A DNA stretch of 64,000 bases from Lantana camara (Eukaryota > Streptophyta > Magnoliopsida > Lamiales > Verbenaceae). Both the position numbers and the translations under genes were made by a program. Of the stretch, positions 33,689 through 45,913 are shown piece by piece (the first letter of the stretch is position 1; the number at the start of each line of letters is the position of its first letter). Below the pieces are notes generated by a model that worked only from the letters and a program-made list of their open reading frames with translations, ran no database searches and was not told the origin of the DNA. The stretch is from positions 89,982,894 to 90,046,893 of the forward strand of contig CM074859.1 of the NCBI GenBank assembly GCA_037501455.1, in the 5' to 3' direction.

Positions 33689-33704
33689 GAATCCGTCCTC
33701 GGAT

Positions 33705-36700
33705 TCACTGCTCGCTCGGAAATAACTCGGGGTGAAACCTTTTCATCTTATCCTCCGTCTCCCACGTAGCCTCTTCGGTTTTATCACTTCTCCAAAGAAC
33801 CTTGACTAGTGGAATACGCCGATTTCGAAGTTCCTGAAACTTCCGATCCAATATCTTAATCGGCTTCTGAACGAAGGTGAGATCCGGTTCTAATTCCACT
33901 TCTTCAACTGGTAGAACCTCGGACTCATCTCGATAGTACTTTCGGAGCTGTGAGACATGAAACACGTTATGAATTCCAGTCAAATTCGGCGGCAAATCCA
34001 AACGATAGGCCGTATCCCCAATCTTCTCCAAAATCTCATACGGTCCCATATACCGAGGGTTTAACTTTCCTCCCCTTCCGATCCTTGAGAAACCTTTTCG
34101 TGGGGAAGCCTTTAAGAAAACCCTATCTCCAATCTCAAATTCCAAATTCTTCCTCCGAAGATCTGCATAGCTCTTTTGTCGATCCTGAGCGGCCTTCATC
34201 CGTTGTCTAATTATCTGGACCTTATCAATAGCTTCTTGTACAGCCTTAGAGGGTTTTTCCTTCTTTTCCCCTCTTTTAATCCCTTCTTGCTTGGTCCAAT
34301 TCCATTCCTCCAAATCAAAGAACAACGGTGATCGACACTTACGTCCATACAGAGCTTCATAAGGGGCCATTTCAATCGAGGCTTGATAGCTATTATTGTA
34401 AGCAAACTCGATTAACGGCAACTGTTCATTCCACGAGCTTTGAAAGTCCAATGCACATGCTCTCAACAAATCCTCCAGATACTTAATTAACCTTTCTGAT
34501 TGTCCGTCGGTCTGAGGATGGAAAGCTGTGCTGAATTGAAGCCTTGTCCCCAAACACTTCTGTAATTCTTGCCATAACCGTGAAGTAAATCTGGGATCCC
34601 GATCCGAGACAATGCTAACAGGTACGCCATGAAGCCTGACAATCTCATCATTGTACCTCTTGGCCAACTTACTCACCTTATCGGACATTCTGATAGCAAG
34701 AAAATGAGCTGACTTCGTCAACCTGTCCACAATAACCCAAATTCCATCGAAACCTCCTCTCACTTTTGGTAATCCCGAAACAAAATCCATAGCTATTTGT
34801 TCCCATTTCCATTCCGGGATAGGCAATGGTTGAAGTAGCCCCGATGGCTTTTGATGTTCTGCCTTTACCACTTGACAAGTCATGCAGTGTTTCACGAAGT
34901 CGATCACATCCCGTTTCAATCCATTCCACCAATAGAATTGCTTAAGATCCTTATACATTTTATTCCCTCCGGGATGTATCGAATAACCTGACCGATGGGC
35001 TTCCTCAAGAATAATCCTTTTTAACTCTTCCGGGACAACAACTCTATTCTTGAATCTTAGAAGTCCCGTATCATCAAACCCAAACGGACACTCTGAATCA
35101 GCTCGAGCCTTCTCAGCTAATTTCTGAACTTCGGGATCAATCCTCTGAGCATCAAATAATTTCTGTTTAAGGTCTGGTTGAACCGTAATATTCCGAACAC
35201 TAGCCCTCAGTCTAAACAACTCATTCTCATCTCCAATTTCCACTTTCACATTGGACACGCTAGCTTTCCGACTAAGCGCATCCGCAACCAAATTGGCTTT
35301 GCCGGGATGGTATCGGATTGTACACTCATAATCCGCTAACAGTTCCATCCAACGCCGTTGTCTCTTATTCAATTCCTTTTGCGAGAATAAATATTGGAGG
35401 CTCTTGTGATCGGAAAAGACTTCGAACGAAATTCCATAAAGATAGTGTCTCCACTTACCCAAAGCAAAGACCACTGCCGCTAATTCCAAATCGTGAGTGG
35501 GGTAGTTCTGTTCATGCTCTTTCAATTTCCTTGAGGCATAGGCGATCACTCTTCCATTTTGCATCAATACACATCCCAAACCTTCCTTTGAGGCGTCCGT
35601 ATAAACTGTATATCCTTCTGTACCTTCAGGAAGTGCTAATACAGGAGCGGTGGTCAACTTCTCCTTTAGAAGTTGGAAACTAGCCTCACATGCCTCGTCC
35701 CACTCAAACTTAACCGCTTTCTTAGTCAATCGGGTTAAAGGAGCCGCAATCTTTGAGAAATCCTGAACGAATCTTCGATAGTAGCCTGCCAAACCCAAGA
35801 AACTCCTTATTTCTGAAGCATTTTTCGGGCTTTGCCAATGAATAACCGTCTCAATCTTGGAAGGGTCTACTTCTAAACCTTTCCTTGAAATAATATGACC
35901 CAAAAATGCTACCCGATCAATCCAGAACTCGCACTTGCTAAACTTAGCATACAACCGATGTTCCCTTAAGGTTTCCAACACAATTCTGAGATGCCTTGCA
36001 TGATCCTCCGGAGTTCTCGAATAAACCAAGATGTCATCGATGAAAATTACCACAAACTTATCCAAATAGGGCCGGAAAATTCGATGCATCATATCCATAA
36101 AAGCAGCCGGAGCATTAGTCAACCCAAAAGGCATCACTACGAACTCGTAGTGTCCATACCGGGTGTTAAATCCCGTCTTCGGAATGTCCTCTTCCCGGAT
36201 CTTCAATTGATAGTATCCTTGTCTCAAGTCCAACTTTGAGTAAACCCCCGAACCTTGTAACATGTCGAATAAATCCTCAATATGGGGCAAAGGATACTTA
36301 TTCTTTACAGTCATCCGGTTAAGCTCCCGGTAATCTATACACATTCTTAAGGTTCCATCCTTTTTCTTAACAAAGAGAACCGGAGCACCCCAAGGTGACG
36401 AACTTGGCCGAATATATCCAACTTCGAGCAATTCCTCTAATTGAATCTTTAACTCTTTCAACTCGGCCGGTGCCATCCGATACGGAGTCTTAGAATACGG
36501 TGCGGATCCTGGATGTAAATCAATAACGAACTCGATCTCACGGTCGGGCGGTAGAGAGCTCAAATTCTCCGGAAACACATCGGAGAAGTCCTTAACAACC
36601 TCGGTATCTTCCAACTTAACTTGATCCTTCGGCCTATTAAGAAGGTAAGCAATAAATCCCGTTGCTCCTTCTCTCATCAACTTGTGAGCTTCCATATAAG

Positions 36701-38228
36701 ATAAGAGAGATACCTTTCTTGATCCACTACCAATCACCAATTCTTTCCCCAAAATCACCTTCTTCGCAAAACAATCAACATTGGCCCGATGCCTGAACAA
36801 CCAGTCCATACCCAAGATAACTCCATACCTCTTCATGGGCATAACAATTAAATCCGCCGGATACTCTTTCCCCTCAATCAAAACCGAACACTCCCGAACC
36901 AACTGATCTGTTTGAAGACTCCCTCCAAGTGGCGAACTCACCAAATAATAAGAAGAAAGACAGATAACAGGCAAGCACAGAGTGGCAACTATATCACAAG
37001 AAATAAAGGAATGCGTGGCACCCGGATCAAAGAGTGCATGAATGCTCATGTTATGTATGCATAGGGTACCTTCCACCACGGCGGTGGGATCAATCTCTGC
37101 ATCTTGCTCCTCACCCTCGAGGGCGTAAGCACGAGCCTGAATCATTGGCCTTTGAGCTCCTTTCTGAAATCCGGGGTTCTTGTAGGGACATGTCTCCGCC
37201 ATATGATCACCTTTTCCACAAATGAGGCACAAGTTCAACCTTCTCCGACAATTATTGTAGGTATGGGTCGGTCCTCCACAATGAGTACATGGAGGTACAT
37301 CCGGGTTTGAATTCGTAGGTGCCGGAGCCATAGGTAGAGCCTTTGGTCGAGTCGGTACGGCCTGAGAACCTTGCCCTCCAAACCTAGGCTTCTTAAACGG
37401 ACCTTTAGGAGGCAGACTAGCTTGAATCATCGGCCTCTTTCCCGAATTCGATCCGGATCCTCTTCCCATAGGAGCTCTAAACATCGGATCCTTCTTCTTG
37501 AATTCCTCCTCTTGAACCAAAGCCCTTTGCAGGGTGTCGGCAAATGACTCGAAGTTGTGCCCCGCTTGCCCGTGCCTCAAGTCCTGTCGCAATCCCGCTA
37601 TGAATTTCCTTGCTTTCCTCTTCTCATCCCGGGTGACATGAGGAGCATATTTCCCAAGCCTATTAAATACGGCGAGGTATTGAGTCACCGTACGAGTACC
37701 TTGCTTTAACTCCATAAATTCTTGCTCCTTCCTTTCTCTTACCACTTCCGGTACAAAGCAATCCCGGAATTCTCTCTTGAAAACTTCCCAAGTTATTTCC
37801 TCTTCATCGACTTCAAGCTTCTCCCTTGTTCGTTCCCACCATTCATATGCATCCCCATCGAGTTGGAAGATAGCAAATTGGGCCTTCTCTTGCGTACTGA
37901 ACTGTCGAACCCCAAATATCCTTTCCAATCTAATCAACCAACCCTCCGAGACCGCATCGTCAATAGAACCAGAAAACCGAGGGGGGTTATAACTCAGAAA
38001 CACCCCATGAGGGTCTCTATTGTTATTATGATTTGGTGGAGGAGCTTGTTGTTCTGCCTGATGTGGTGGGGGAGCTTGAGCCCTCCGATGCTCCACATAG
38101 TTGAAAACTGCTTCCATAAAATTTCCCATATCCACCGGTGCTGCTTGTGGTTGGGGTGGAGGCGTAGGAGATCGATCATGATGACGACGGTGTCCGGGAG
38201 ATCTCTCACGGTGTCTACGCGGAGGCAT
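33705..38228 (-). CDS. gag-pol: Gag-Pol polyprotein with chromodomain (Tekay)
   Basis: Single frame of 1507 codons plus stop. The ATG at 38228 ([13 protein letters not shown]) is preferred; the frame is open for three more codons but without another ATG. Approximate residues: proline-rich and basic N-terminus 1-70; retrotransposon gag 75-245 ([18 protein letters not shown]); two CCHC knuckles at 314-347 ([28 protein letters not shown]); aspartic protease near 401 ([12 protein letters not shown]); reverse transcriptase 580-745 with FIDDIL as the YxDD box; RNase H 870-990 ([15 protein letters not shown]); integrase HHCC zinc site 1080-1120, then the D,D,E core with [17 protein letters not shown] and [10 protein letters not shown]; a GPY/F region (YMGPYEIL); and a chromodomain-like end 1460-1505 (VKVLWR, EEATWE). 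No stop or frameshift is visible. Chromodomains steer integration to marked chromatin in this clade. Confidence 0.95.
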   Translation of the reverse strand: MPPRRHRERSPGHRRHHDRSPTPPPQPQAAPVDMGNFMEAVFNYVEHRRAQAPPPHQAEQQAPPPNHNNNRDPHGVFLSYNPPRFSGSIDDAVSEGWLIRLERIFGVRQFSTQEKAQFAIFQLDGDAYEWWERTREKLEVDEEEITWEVFKREFRDCFVPEVVRERKEQEFMELKQGTRTVTQYLAVFNRLGKYAPHVTRDEKRKARKFIAGLRQDLRHGQAGHNFESFADTLQRALVQEEEFKKKDPMFRAPMGRGSGSNSGKRPMIQASLPPKGPFKKPRFGGQGSQAVPTRPKALPMAPAPTNSNPDVPPCTHCGGPTHTYNNCRRRLNLCLICGKGDHMAETCPYKNPGFQKGAQRPMIQARAYALEGEEQDAEIDPTAVVEGTLCIHNMSIHALFDPGATHSFISCDIVATLCLPVICLSSYYLVSSPLGGSLQTDQLVRECSVLIEGKEYPADLIVMPMKRYGVILGMDWLFRHRANVDCFAKKVILGKELVIGSGSRKVSLLSYMEAHKLMREGATGFIAYLLNRPKDQVKLEDTEVVKDFSDVFPENLSSLPPDREIEFVIDLHPGSAPYSKTPYRMAPAELKELKIQLEELLEVGYIRPSSSPWGAPVLFVKKKDGTLRMCIDYRELNRMTVKNKYPLPHIEDLFDMLQGSGVYSKLDLRQGYYQLKIREEDIPKTGFNTRYGHYEFVVMPFGLTNAPAAFMDMMHRIFRPYLDKFVVIFIDDILVYSRTPEDHARHLRIVLETLREHRLYAKFSKCEFWIDRVAFLGHIISRKGLEVDPSKIETVIHWQSPKNASEIRSFLGLAGYYRRFVQDFSKIAAPLTRLTKKAVKFEWDEACEASFQLLKEKLTTAPVLALPEGTEGYTVYTDASKEGLGCVLMQNGRVIAYASRKLKEHEQNYPTHDLELAAVVFALGKWRHYLYGISFEVFSDHKSLQYLFSQKELNKRQRRWMELLADYECTIRYHPGKANLVADALSRKASVSNVKVEIGDENELFRLRASVRNITVQPDLKQKLFDAQRIDPEVQKLAEKARADSECPFGFDDTGLLRFKNRVVVPEELKRIILEEAHRSGYSIHPGGNKMYKDLKQFYWWNGLKRDVIDFVKHCMTCQVVKAEHQKPSGLLQPLPIPEWKWEQIAMDFVSGLPKVRGGFDGIWVIVDRLTKSAHFLAIRMSDKVSKLAKRYNDEIVRLHGVPVSIVSDRDPRFTSRLWQELQKCLGTRLQFSTAFHPQTDGQSERLIKYLEDLLRACALDFQSSWNEQLPLIEFAYNNSYQASIEMAPYEALYGRKCRSPLFFDLEEWNWTKQEGIKRGEKKEKPSKAVQEAIDKVQIIRQRMKAAQDRQKSYADLRRKNLEFEIGDRVFLKASPRKGFSRIGRGGKLNPRYMGPYEILEKIGDTAYRLDLPPNLTGIHNVFHVSQLRKYYRDESEVLPVEEVELEPDLTFVQKPIKILDRKFQELRNRRIPLVKVLWRSDKTEEATWETEDKMKRFHPELFPSEQ

Positions 38229-38422
38229 TCTGTTCAAGAAACACTGAAATGCATGCTATTTTTAGTCCATGCATGCAAGTGCAAGTAATTCGATCAAAAT
38301 TCAAGATTTAAAACACACAAGCACATAAACAATGCATATGCATCACATTGACAAGTTATTCCTAAAGCCGAACGACCTAACTGACTCAACTCGACACTAG
38401 AGCCCGGGTTTTGCAACCCTAA

Positions 38423-38434
38423 GCTCTGATACCA
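38423..38434 (-). other. Primer binding site for initiator tRNA-Met
   Basis: The minus strand reads TGGTATCAGAGC eight bases after the 5' LTR end (spacer TCCTTAAG). This is the common plant initiator tRNA-Met complement. The same spacer is found after LTR 'C' at 26577. Confidence 0.9.
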
Positions 38435-38442
38435 CTTAAGGA

Positions 38443-41400
38443 TGTAGCACCCGAGCGTGAGGTACCACATCCCCCGCACCGGGACCCGACCCGTATATGA
38501 AATGGAAGTCCATACACGTGCCAAACCCACGGCGAACGGGGACAAAACACACACGCTATGCTAGGCGGGACTAACCCTTAAACCAATCAGTGCAAGAATC
38601 ATAAAATCAGAGTAAAATAAAGTTCGCGGAAGCAAGAATAACCAAACATATATACAGTGAGCCACCAAGCTCCAAAAATAGATATACAAGATCATCCAAA
38701 TATTCAACGGCGCTCACGGCCTACAAAAATCATAACGCTCCAACTATAATTATAATCATAAGCAAGTATCAACAATAGTGTGAATATGAGACAAAAGGAA
38801 GTGCTAAACAAAAATGCAAGACCTAGACGACCTGTATTCCCGCCTAGCACTCCTATCCCTGCACAAAACAACTGAAAACAACCGGGTTCAGTCTAAAAGA
38901 GACTGGTGGGTATAAAAAAACGGGGCATAAATATATAATATTGCATAATTTAAACACATACATGCAAGCCCTAATCCCGTGTGAAGTTTAGTAAGATTTT
39001 ACCAAGTGGTTAAAACAAAAGGAAACATCAACGGGATTACGACATTCATATTCATTCATAATTGTTCATAAATGTTCATAAGGGTTTAGGGCCAGGCGAG
39101 TGGGCGTGCACATTCTCCAACCTACTCCTCGTGTAATCATAATTAATTATTCAATAATCCATTATCATACATAAGTCTTTTGTGCTCATAAATACATGAT
39201 CATAATCATTCATATATCCCTTTTTCCTCCGGGTGGTGGACGGGCTTGCAAGACCCGGCCACCGGTTCATACATAGGCCAATGGGGGTACATGAATCCCC
39301 CAAGGGCACTCAGCTCCCATTCCCCGCTAAAACTCCTAGCGAGGGCCGGTATCACCGTAGTTTGGTTGGAACTAGTATATGGGATCCCCGTCAGCCCTTG
39401 CTTCCTCGGTTAGCCACATATACTAAGTCCCGGGGCCCGTGCAATCATAAATCATAAATATCTCGCCAAACATAAGGTAGGGTTCATAAATAAAAGAAAG
39501 GGGTCATACGTTTGAAATGATTTACCCGAAAGGACTCAATATATATAAATATACGGTTTTGGCTTAAAACTTTGCACATAAGGAATATATAAGGTTGTTT
39601 TAACTAATAGAAGAAAAACCCACCTTTACCAAAGTAGAAATAAGGCACAAGCGTCTCACGGCTCGCCCTCGTCTCCGACCAAACCCGAATCTGTGCAAAA
39701 GAAAAGGTATGAGACTCATGACCACATATGACGCTCGGCAATGAAGTGAACATGACGTGAATGCATAAATGATCATATTATATTAATACAATGTTCATGT
39801 GCACGATTAAGAAATTTAAAACATATAATCATTCATTCGTTCAATTATTTATTCAATTTCATAAATTCATAAATCATAAATTCATAATTCACATCCATTA
39901 ATCTAACATTCATTTAATAAACATAACATATATAATATTCATAAATTCATATCAATTTCATAAATTCATAGTATTCATAATTCACAAATAGGAATAAATT
40001 AAATAGAACGTTCAATCAAAAGTCAGTAGAATAAATACGCGAAATAGAAATCAATTAATTGTAATAATTAAATTAAATCAAATAATAATTAAAATATATA
40101 ATAAATATATATAATATATAATATATATATAATATACAATATATATAATATATATATATACATACGTACAACCCACACACACATGCATGCAAAATATAAC
40201 TAACTACATGCATAATATATAAACTCACGCACACACACAACACCCATGCATGCAAAATTTATATACTAAGTATAATATACACATGCATGCACTCTAACAC
40301 ACTCTGCACAAAACATATAACCATGCACAACAATTATCAGCCGCAACAGTTCAAGGAAGAAGCAGCAGAAACAGTTCAGCAAAAAGGGGGTGACACCCCC
40401 GTGTCACCCTCCAAGCCAAGGCCGAGACACCCCCGTGTCTCGGTACAGAAGTCCCAGCCCTCACAGCACCCCCGTGCCTCGCCGGAAGAGCAACCACGAC
40501 ACCCCCGTGTCGACCAGCAGAAACATCCCCTGTTTCGACAGCAAAAATGGCGCAGAAAAAGCAACAACTCCAAGCAAGAAAAGCAGGCAACCAAAGCCAC
40601 AAAACAAGGCACAAATTGCTGCAAGAATTCAGCCACAACCCACACCACAAAGCCACGGAAACGGACAGCAAAACATGAAGAAGGAAACGCAGCAACATGA
40701 CAGCAAAAACAGTCCAGAAAACAGAGTAAAAATTCGAAGAAAACAGAGCATGATCAATTTCACTCCTTCTCCAATCATTCAACTCAGTCAAGGCCAACCA
40801 AGAAGCAGCAAAACATTATATATTCATCAAGTAAATCAATTCCCACAAGCTCAAACAAGAAGAGAAGACATACGTGACATATACGTGGGATTTCCTCAAA
40901 ATTTCATAAATGATATGTCATAAATACTTCAACAACCACGAAATCAATGTCCATAAATGATATGAGGATGTCAAAACAATAAATCTCAAGCTTGGAATCA
41001 ATCAAAACCATTAAGAAATGAAGAAGATCAAGATTTTGTCCAAAAACTCATATTTTCGGTAATATGCCCAGAAATGGAGAATCCAAGCTCAAAATCATGA
41101 ATGAAAAGATGAAAATGACCAGAATTAAGCATACAATACAACCCTAGGCTTACCTTGATGATTGGTTGAAGTTTGGATGAGATTTGAGCTCCAAAATCTC
41201 CAAATGGTGAAGGGTTACGGGACTGGAATTCAGAACAGAAACTTTAGCTGAGTTTTGGGCATTGTGAGGGGATAATCTCGGTTAGGGCTTATCATGTCAT
41301 GGTAAAGGGTTGAGTTAGGGTTTCAAAGAATCAAACCATAGTTAGTTTGGTTAAGGTTTGGCCAAGATATGGCTGATTTAGTGTAACAAGGTCATGTTGG

Positions 41401-42302
41401 TCGCCGATTCGTTTTTCGGTTGAAATTCGAAGGTTCAAATGACTTAGGAAAAATATAAGGCTAGGTTTACTAAACTCGAATCTTCGTTACGAGTTCATCG
41501 GATTTGACGAAACTCGAATCCGAGTTCCCGAGCTCAAGATATTAAATTCGGAACCAAGGGTACGCTAAGTGCTCGTTAGCTCCCGTTTTGGTTCCTCAAA
41601 TGAAATTAAATCCGTTAGCCTATCAAATGAATTCAAAAACGTAAATTGATCATAAAATCATGTTCATAACACATATATGTACAACATATTACAAAATCGT
41701 GGCAATTCGATATAATTTCATAAGAGAACGAAGCACAAAATAAACGAGCAAACTCAAACATGCAATTCATGCATAAATTATAAAATGTTCCATGCAATTC
41801 ATGCAATCCCCATGCAAATGAAATAATTTCATGCAGCAATAATTTCCTATACAAAATTTATGATTTTCATGCATATTTAATAAACTCCATGCATAATTTT
41901 ATAAAATCCATGCAAAATAATTCCCATGCAAAATTTTATAATCTCATGCATGCATATGATTTTCCATGCAAAAATACAATTTCATGCATATATGTGATTT
42001 CACGTATAAATATATATATATATATATATATTTAGTTAATTAAAACATAATTAATTAATAAAACATATAATTAGTATAATCATTAATTTAATAATATAAT
42101 AATTAAACATATATACATATATATAATACGAAATATATATATATATAATTAATAATATTAGAATAAAATATTATAATATAATATAATAAAATAATAACAA
42201 TTATAATAAAAATTAAATATAAAACACGTAAAAACAATTAATTCGCGCAATTTGGTAAACACATACGTCGTACCTTTACGTCCGAGAAATCGGGGCGTTA
42301 CA
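38443..42302 (-). mobile_element. 5' LTR of the complete Tekay element (3860 bp)
   Basis: It is nearly identical to the 3' LTR at 29804-33671 with a constant offset of 8639 bases until the AT run near 42010, where it is 8 bases shorter. Its promoter would drive the gag-pol at 33705-38228. The right end abuts the target duplication ACCAA and copia gag. Confidence 0.95.
40388..40537. repeat. Palindrome cluster in the 5' LTR
   Basis: Same units as at 31749-31898 with one base change at 40466 in the weak third unit, which does not restore pairing there. Confidence 0.8.
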
Positions 42303-42307
42303 ACCAA

Positions 42308-43105
42308 ATTCTTACCATCGCGTTTCCGAGCCTCCTCTTCAATACGCAGATGTTTCTGAATTTGTTCCAAGGACATATCCTCAGATTTATGCATCAATCT
42401 ATTTGCATAATCTTTCCAGGCAGGAGAGAGCTTTGAAATTATAGCTCCTACCTGGAAGGCTTCTGGAAGGACAATTTTCACCATCCGTAGTTTGTTTACA
42501 ATTACCTGGAGCTCATGCACTTGCTCCAGGATTGGCTTATTATCAACCATTTGGAAATCGAGGTATTTAGATACTAAGTATTTGTTAGTACCTTCTTCCT
42601 CAGCCTTATACTTGTATTCCAGCGCCTCCCAAAGTTCTCTAGGTGATTTGACGTTTGTGTACAGATCATATAATCTGTCAGAGAGAGTGTTGAGGATGTG
42701 GCCACGAGCCAACTCTTCATCTTCAGCCCTTTTTCTCCTTTGTTGTTGAAGAGTCTCCACAATCTCTTGGTGGATCTGCACAGCGTTCCTGGAAGGACCT
42801 GTTGTTGCAGTGCTGTGAGGAGCAGCAACTCCTGTTGTCGGAGGATTGGCAGGGGGAGCACCACCTGCTGTAGTGAGATTGGCAGGAGGAACAACACCTG
42901 CTGCAGTGGTTGGTGGATCCAAATCAACAGGCTACTGGGGAGCAGGAGGATCTTCTGGAATTGGTGGCAGGCTGGGATCCAGAACATAGGCCAGCTTCAA
43001 AACGGTAAGCAGGAACTTCATCTTGTCTTGCCACCGGCTGAAATTATTTCCATCGAAGCAATCCAATTTCTGTTGGTTCATGATGCGAAAGGATTCTGAT
43101 TCCAT
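42308..43105 (-). pseudogene. Copia gag of the nested element, broken
   Basis: The ATG at 43105 starts MESESFRIMNQQK, followed by FDGNNFSRWQDKMKFLL, the start of the copia gag (UBN2-type) domain. An in-frame TAG at 42932-42934 stops it after about 57 residues. The same frame continues with a proline- and threonine-rich stretch and then HILNTLSDRLYDLY, ELWEALEYKY, KYLDFQMVDN and EQVHELQ, all typical of copia gag. It is cut at 42307 by the Tekay element and continues at 29803. The leader before the ATG is only 26 bases long. Confidence 0.88.
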
Positions 43106-43197
43106 CTTCACACGGATTAACACTTTAAGATTGTTGAGAAAATGGGAGAAATGGGATCAGAATGACACGGGTAGTCGTTGTCCTTAAAGTGTTAATC
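43093..43197 (-). other. Self-complementary LTR/leader region at the PBS position
   Basis: Two bases after the 5' LTR end (minus strand), CTTAAAGTGTTAATC (43129-43115) is a perfect complement of GATTAACACTTTAAG inside the LTR (43197-43183). A second pair, 43105-43093 (ATGGAATCAGAAT, holding the gag start codon) and LTR 43163-43151, pairs at 12 of 13 bases. The pairs interleave, so both together would make a pseudoknot. No TGG-initial tRNA complement occurs at the usual place. In the 3' LTR the partner segment has one T-to-C change. Confidence 0.7.
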
Positions 43198-43919
43198 GCC
43201 CCTACTCTCTGAGTTTGCTAAAGGTTGCAGACGATTTACTTTTAGGATATATGTCAAGCTGGTAAAATATGAATTCAGACAATAGTAATTTGCCAGAATT
43301 CAGGTGAGTTTTTGCTGTCTATTTTCAGGTGAAGGAAGGAGCTATTTATAGCTCTCAAGTGTTGGCCAAAAATAAAACTGCAATGGGAATATTGAATGGA
43401 TTAATTTCAGGTGGAATGACCTGAAATTCAATCCCAGTGAATGCCCACTACTCAGTTGTTACAGATGCCAACGGACTGATTGGATGTACCTGGACATTGG
43501 TTCAAAAGTCTAAACTTTTGGACTGGACTAGGCCGGCTCTGTCTCAAAAAGTAAGGCTCTGGGCTCGGAGGCGAGGCTCCAAGCTCCTAGCGACGATGCG
43601 CACGTGCGAAGTGCAAAGTGCGCCATCAAACGCCACATTCGCCCATACCCATGCCCCGGCCCCGGCCCTGGCCCCGGTCCCGGTCCCGTGCGGGCGCGCA
43701 CCGTACCGAACCGCGAGTGAGCCCATTAGTCCTCTCTTGGGTCCCATAATTTAATAACACATACAGCATTTTAATATATAAAGCTGCCTACTTAGTGTTA
43801 TTTTTCCAATGTGGGACACAATAACCAATGCACATTTTCAAACAACCTTTGATATGCCTTTGTGTATTCATTTATTAATTCTCCAACAATTAATATATAA
43901 ATACATGGCATATTCAACA
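43132..43919 (-). mobile_element. 5' LTR of the nested copia element (788 bp)
   Basis: It matches the 3' LTR at 17527-18348 with scattered substitutions and a shorter GC-rich hexamer region. Coding sense: starts TGTTGAATATGCC at 43919 and ends TTTTCTCAACA at 43132. The TATA box CTATAAATAG (coding sense) is at 43351-43342, so transcription should start about 30 bases downstream. The right flank TACAA pairs with TATAA left of the 3' LTR. Confidence 0.88.
43342..43351 (-). promoter_or_regulatory. TATA box of the copia LTR
   Basis: CTATAAATAG in coding sense, flanked by GAGAG and CTCC, a classical plant TATA context. The predicted start near 43310-43320 puts about 180 bases of R-U5 before the leader. 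Confidence 0.65.
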
Positions 43920-43969
43920 TACAATAATTATTTTGTTGCAGATGCATGCAACGTGTAGCAAATTACTAG
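43920..43969 (+). mobile_element. 3' terminus of the interrupted Helitron
   Basis: Stem GTTGCA (43935-43940) and TGCAAC (43947-43952) is followed 14 bases later by the terminus CTAG (43966-43969) and then T. The preceding AATAATTATTTT matches the pre-terminal text of the Helitron at 63272-63713. With the left fragment at 14880-15015 it brackets the 29-kb nest of LTR elements. Confidence 0.6.
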
Positions 43970-45913
43970 TTTACGATTATGTTTCATTTTAAGTTCCCTA
44001 GGATCCATCTAAGCCAAGATCGTCAGTTCTTTTCACTACCAGCCGTTGTGATAGAAGGAGCAGCTCTAACTTAAGTCAATCCTTACAACATAGAAGAGTT
44101 GAAAGAATTAGCCATAGAGCTCATCCCCGATTAATTAGTTTATGATTTCTTGATGGGCTATATCAACATTAGAGAATCGACTGGTCACTCATGCTTGAAA
44201 AAATAAAGAAGTTGTGATGCCATTGAATCTGTTAGAGAAAGGCTAGAAGAGAGTAGCTCATGCCAGGAAAACCCAGATCACATTTGCTAGTTTACAATTA
44301 TGTTTCATTTTATATTCTTAGATAGATCTTTGGCCTGTGGAGTTTTGGTAATTTTGAGACTTTGTTCACCATTGCATCCGTAGCACTAGTAGTGGATGCT
44401 AGAATGTGATCGACTGTTCATGGTTCTCCTAATTATCAACAATGGACCCCCAAACTGGCTCGGCCACTGCATATCACTATATCTAGAAATTTACATCACC
44501 TAATCATATTAATTGATTGAGTAAATTAATCACATGATTTTGGAACCAAATTAGTTTTTTGATAAATCCCATGATTCATGTCCTTAATTATTTGTTCAAG
44601 AATCATGTACTTTGTTTCTACAATTGTCAAACTTACCCCCTAACACATAGTCTTTGGTGGGTATGAAGAAGGTACCTTGGCACAAAAAATTTTAAACTCT
44701 TTTCTTCATTCCATCCTGTGAGTTTTTGAGTGCTTAGAAGATCACTCCTAAATTAATAGTATATCGGTTTTTGGCAACGTCCATCAAGGCGTTTTGGGGA
44801 CACTTTGGTAGGATAAACAAACTAAAGGAATTAGAATGACTGGAGATAAGTATGATTATCGGCTCCGCTACGTAATTCGTAGCCTACTTTATCTATGAGT
44901 TGAAATATGTCTAACATGTGATATCAGAGCATATTTTATCTCGGTCTTGCATATTATGATTTGGTTGAGTAAATTAATTCGTTATATTGCTATTGCTATT
45001 GCTATTGCTATTACTATTGCTATTGCTATGTGAAATTCAAAATTATATATCTTTGTTTGATTCACGGATTAATTTTATGAGTTCAGGGGTTGATTATATG
45101 AAATCTAATTGATTGATTAATGGTGGAGAAAAGTAATTTTATGTATACCAATTTCGTGCCTTTTACAATTGTTTTTCAGTAAGTCATGTTCATATCTGCA
45201 AAAGGCTTCGATAAGCTTGGCATGATTATAGAAAAATATGCATGTTATATAGGACACAGAAAAGCATGAATCACCAATGGAAAATCTAACCTTTGAACTT
45301 TCCTTACAACTGATGATGACATACATATGAAATTTGAAACTGTTACTTTGGTATGCACGTGAAATTTGAAAGCTCATCGTTTCGTATAATATGGTGCCTC
45401 CCATTTTTGGAGTGCATAAAGTTTACATCAATTGCCTATAGTAATAAGCAATTACTGATGGTGAGTAAATAATTTTGTTTAATTAGGTGTTGCCACAGCA
45501 ACCTCAATTAAATAAAATCACTCGTTCAAAATCACATAAAGTATGATGATATTAAATTTTTAAATAATGTTTATATGATTCATATTTTTAATTAAAAGAA
45601 TCTTTATAGCATCTTCGATTAAATAATTTTCAAGGATTGAATCGTTTAAGAAATAGACATTTAAATAAGTATGAATAATAAGCCACTTGCATATTTAATT
45701 AAAACAAAATTATTGAGTGCCCTTTTGTAATTACCCTCGAGAATTATGGAATTGAATTTGATAATTTTATTTAAAGGATAAAATAATTATGTGAACAATT
45801 CTATCATAAAGAATAAATTTAGTTGAAATGAAAATTTAGTCCACATGTAATTTTTATGTCACTAGATTTATTATTATCATAGTTGCATTAGTAACTTGAG
45901 ACAATTTGATCCC
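43970..45913. other. Intergenic DNA without a recognised gene
   Basis: No supported coding region. A 26-base segment CTAGTTTACGATTATG... at 43966-43991 recurs with two changes at 44287-44312, so about 320 bp may be a decayed direct duplication. A hexanucleotide repeat is at 44985-45030. The rest is AT-rich. The longest frame (minus, 45117-45404) has no recognisable motif. Confidence 0.6.
44985..45030. repeat. (TATTGC)n microsatellite
   Basis: Seven to eight consecutive TATTGC units, one changed to TATTAC. Confidence 0.85.

Larger units (their letters stand above)
29804..42302 (-). mobile_element. Complete, very young Ty3/gypsy Del/Tekay retrotransposon
   Basis: The 12.5-kb element has 3868-bp and 3860-bp LTRs and is flanked by the perfect 5-bp duplication ACCAA (29799-29803 and 42303-42307). 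The host text on both sides is copia gag, in frame across the gap. Order in coding sense: 5' LTR (42302-38443), spacer and initiator-Met PBS, one Gag-Pol frame with C-terminal chromodomain, polypurine tract, 3' LTR (33671-29804). By eye the LTRs differ by A/G at 31827/40466, G/T at 32859/41498 and an 8-bp difference in an AT run near 33380/42020. All autonomous parts are present, so recent activity is likely. Confidence 0.95.

Noticed and set aside
43132..43197. Strict Tf1-type self-priming as an established mechanism for the copia element
   Set aside because: The likely TATA box predicts an RNA start well upstream of the complementary segment, so the RNA 5' end itself would not be the primer; only the unusual complementarity is claimed.
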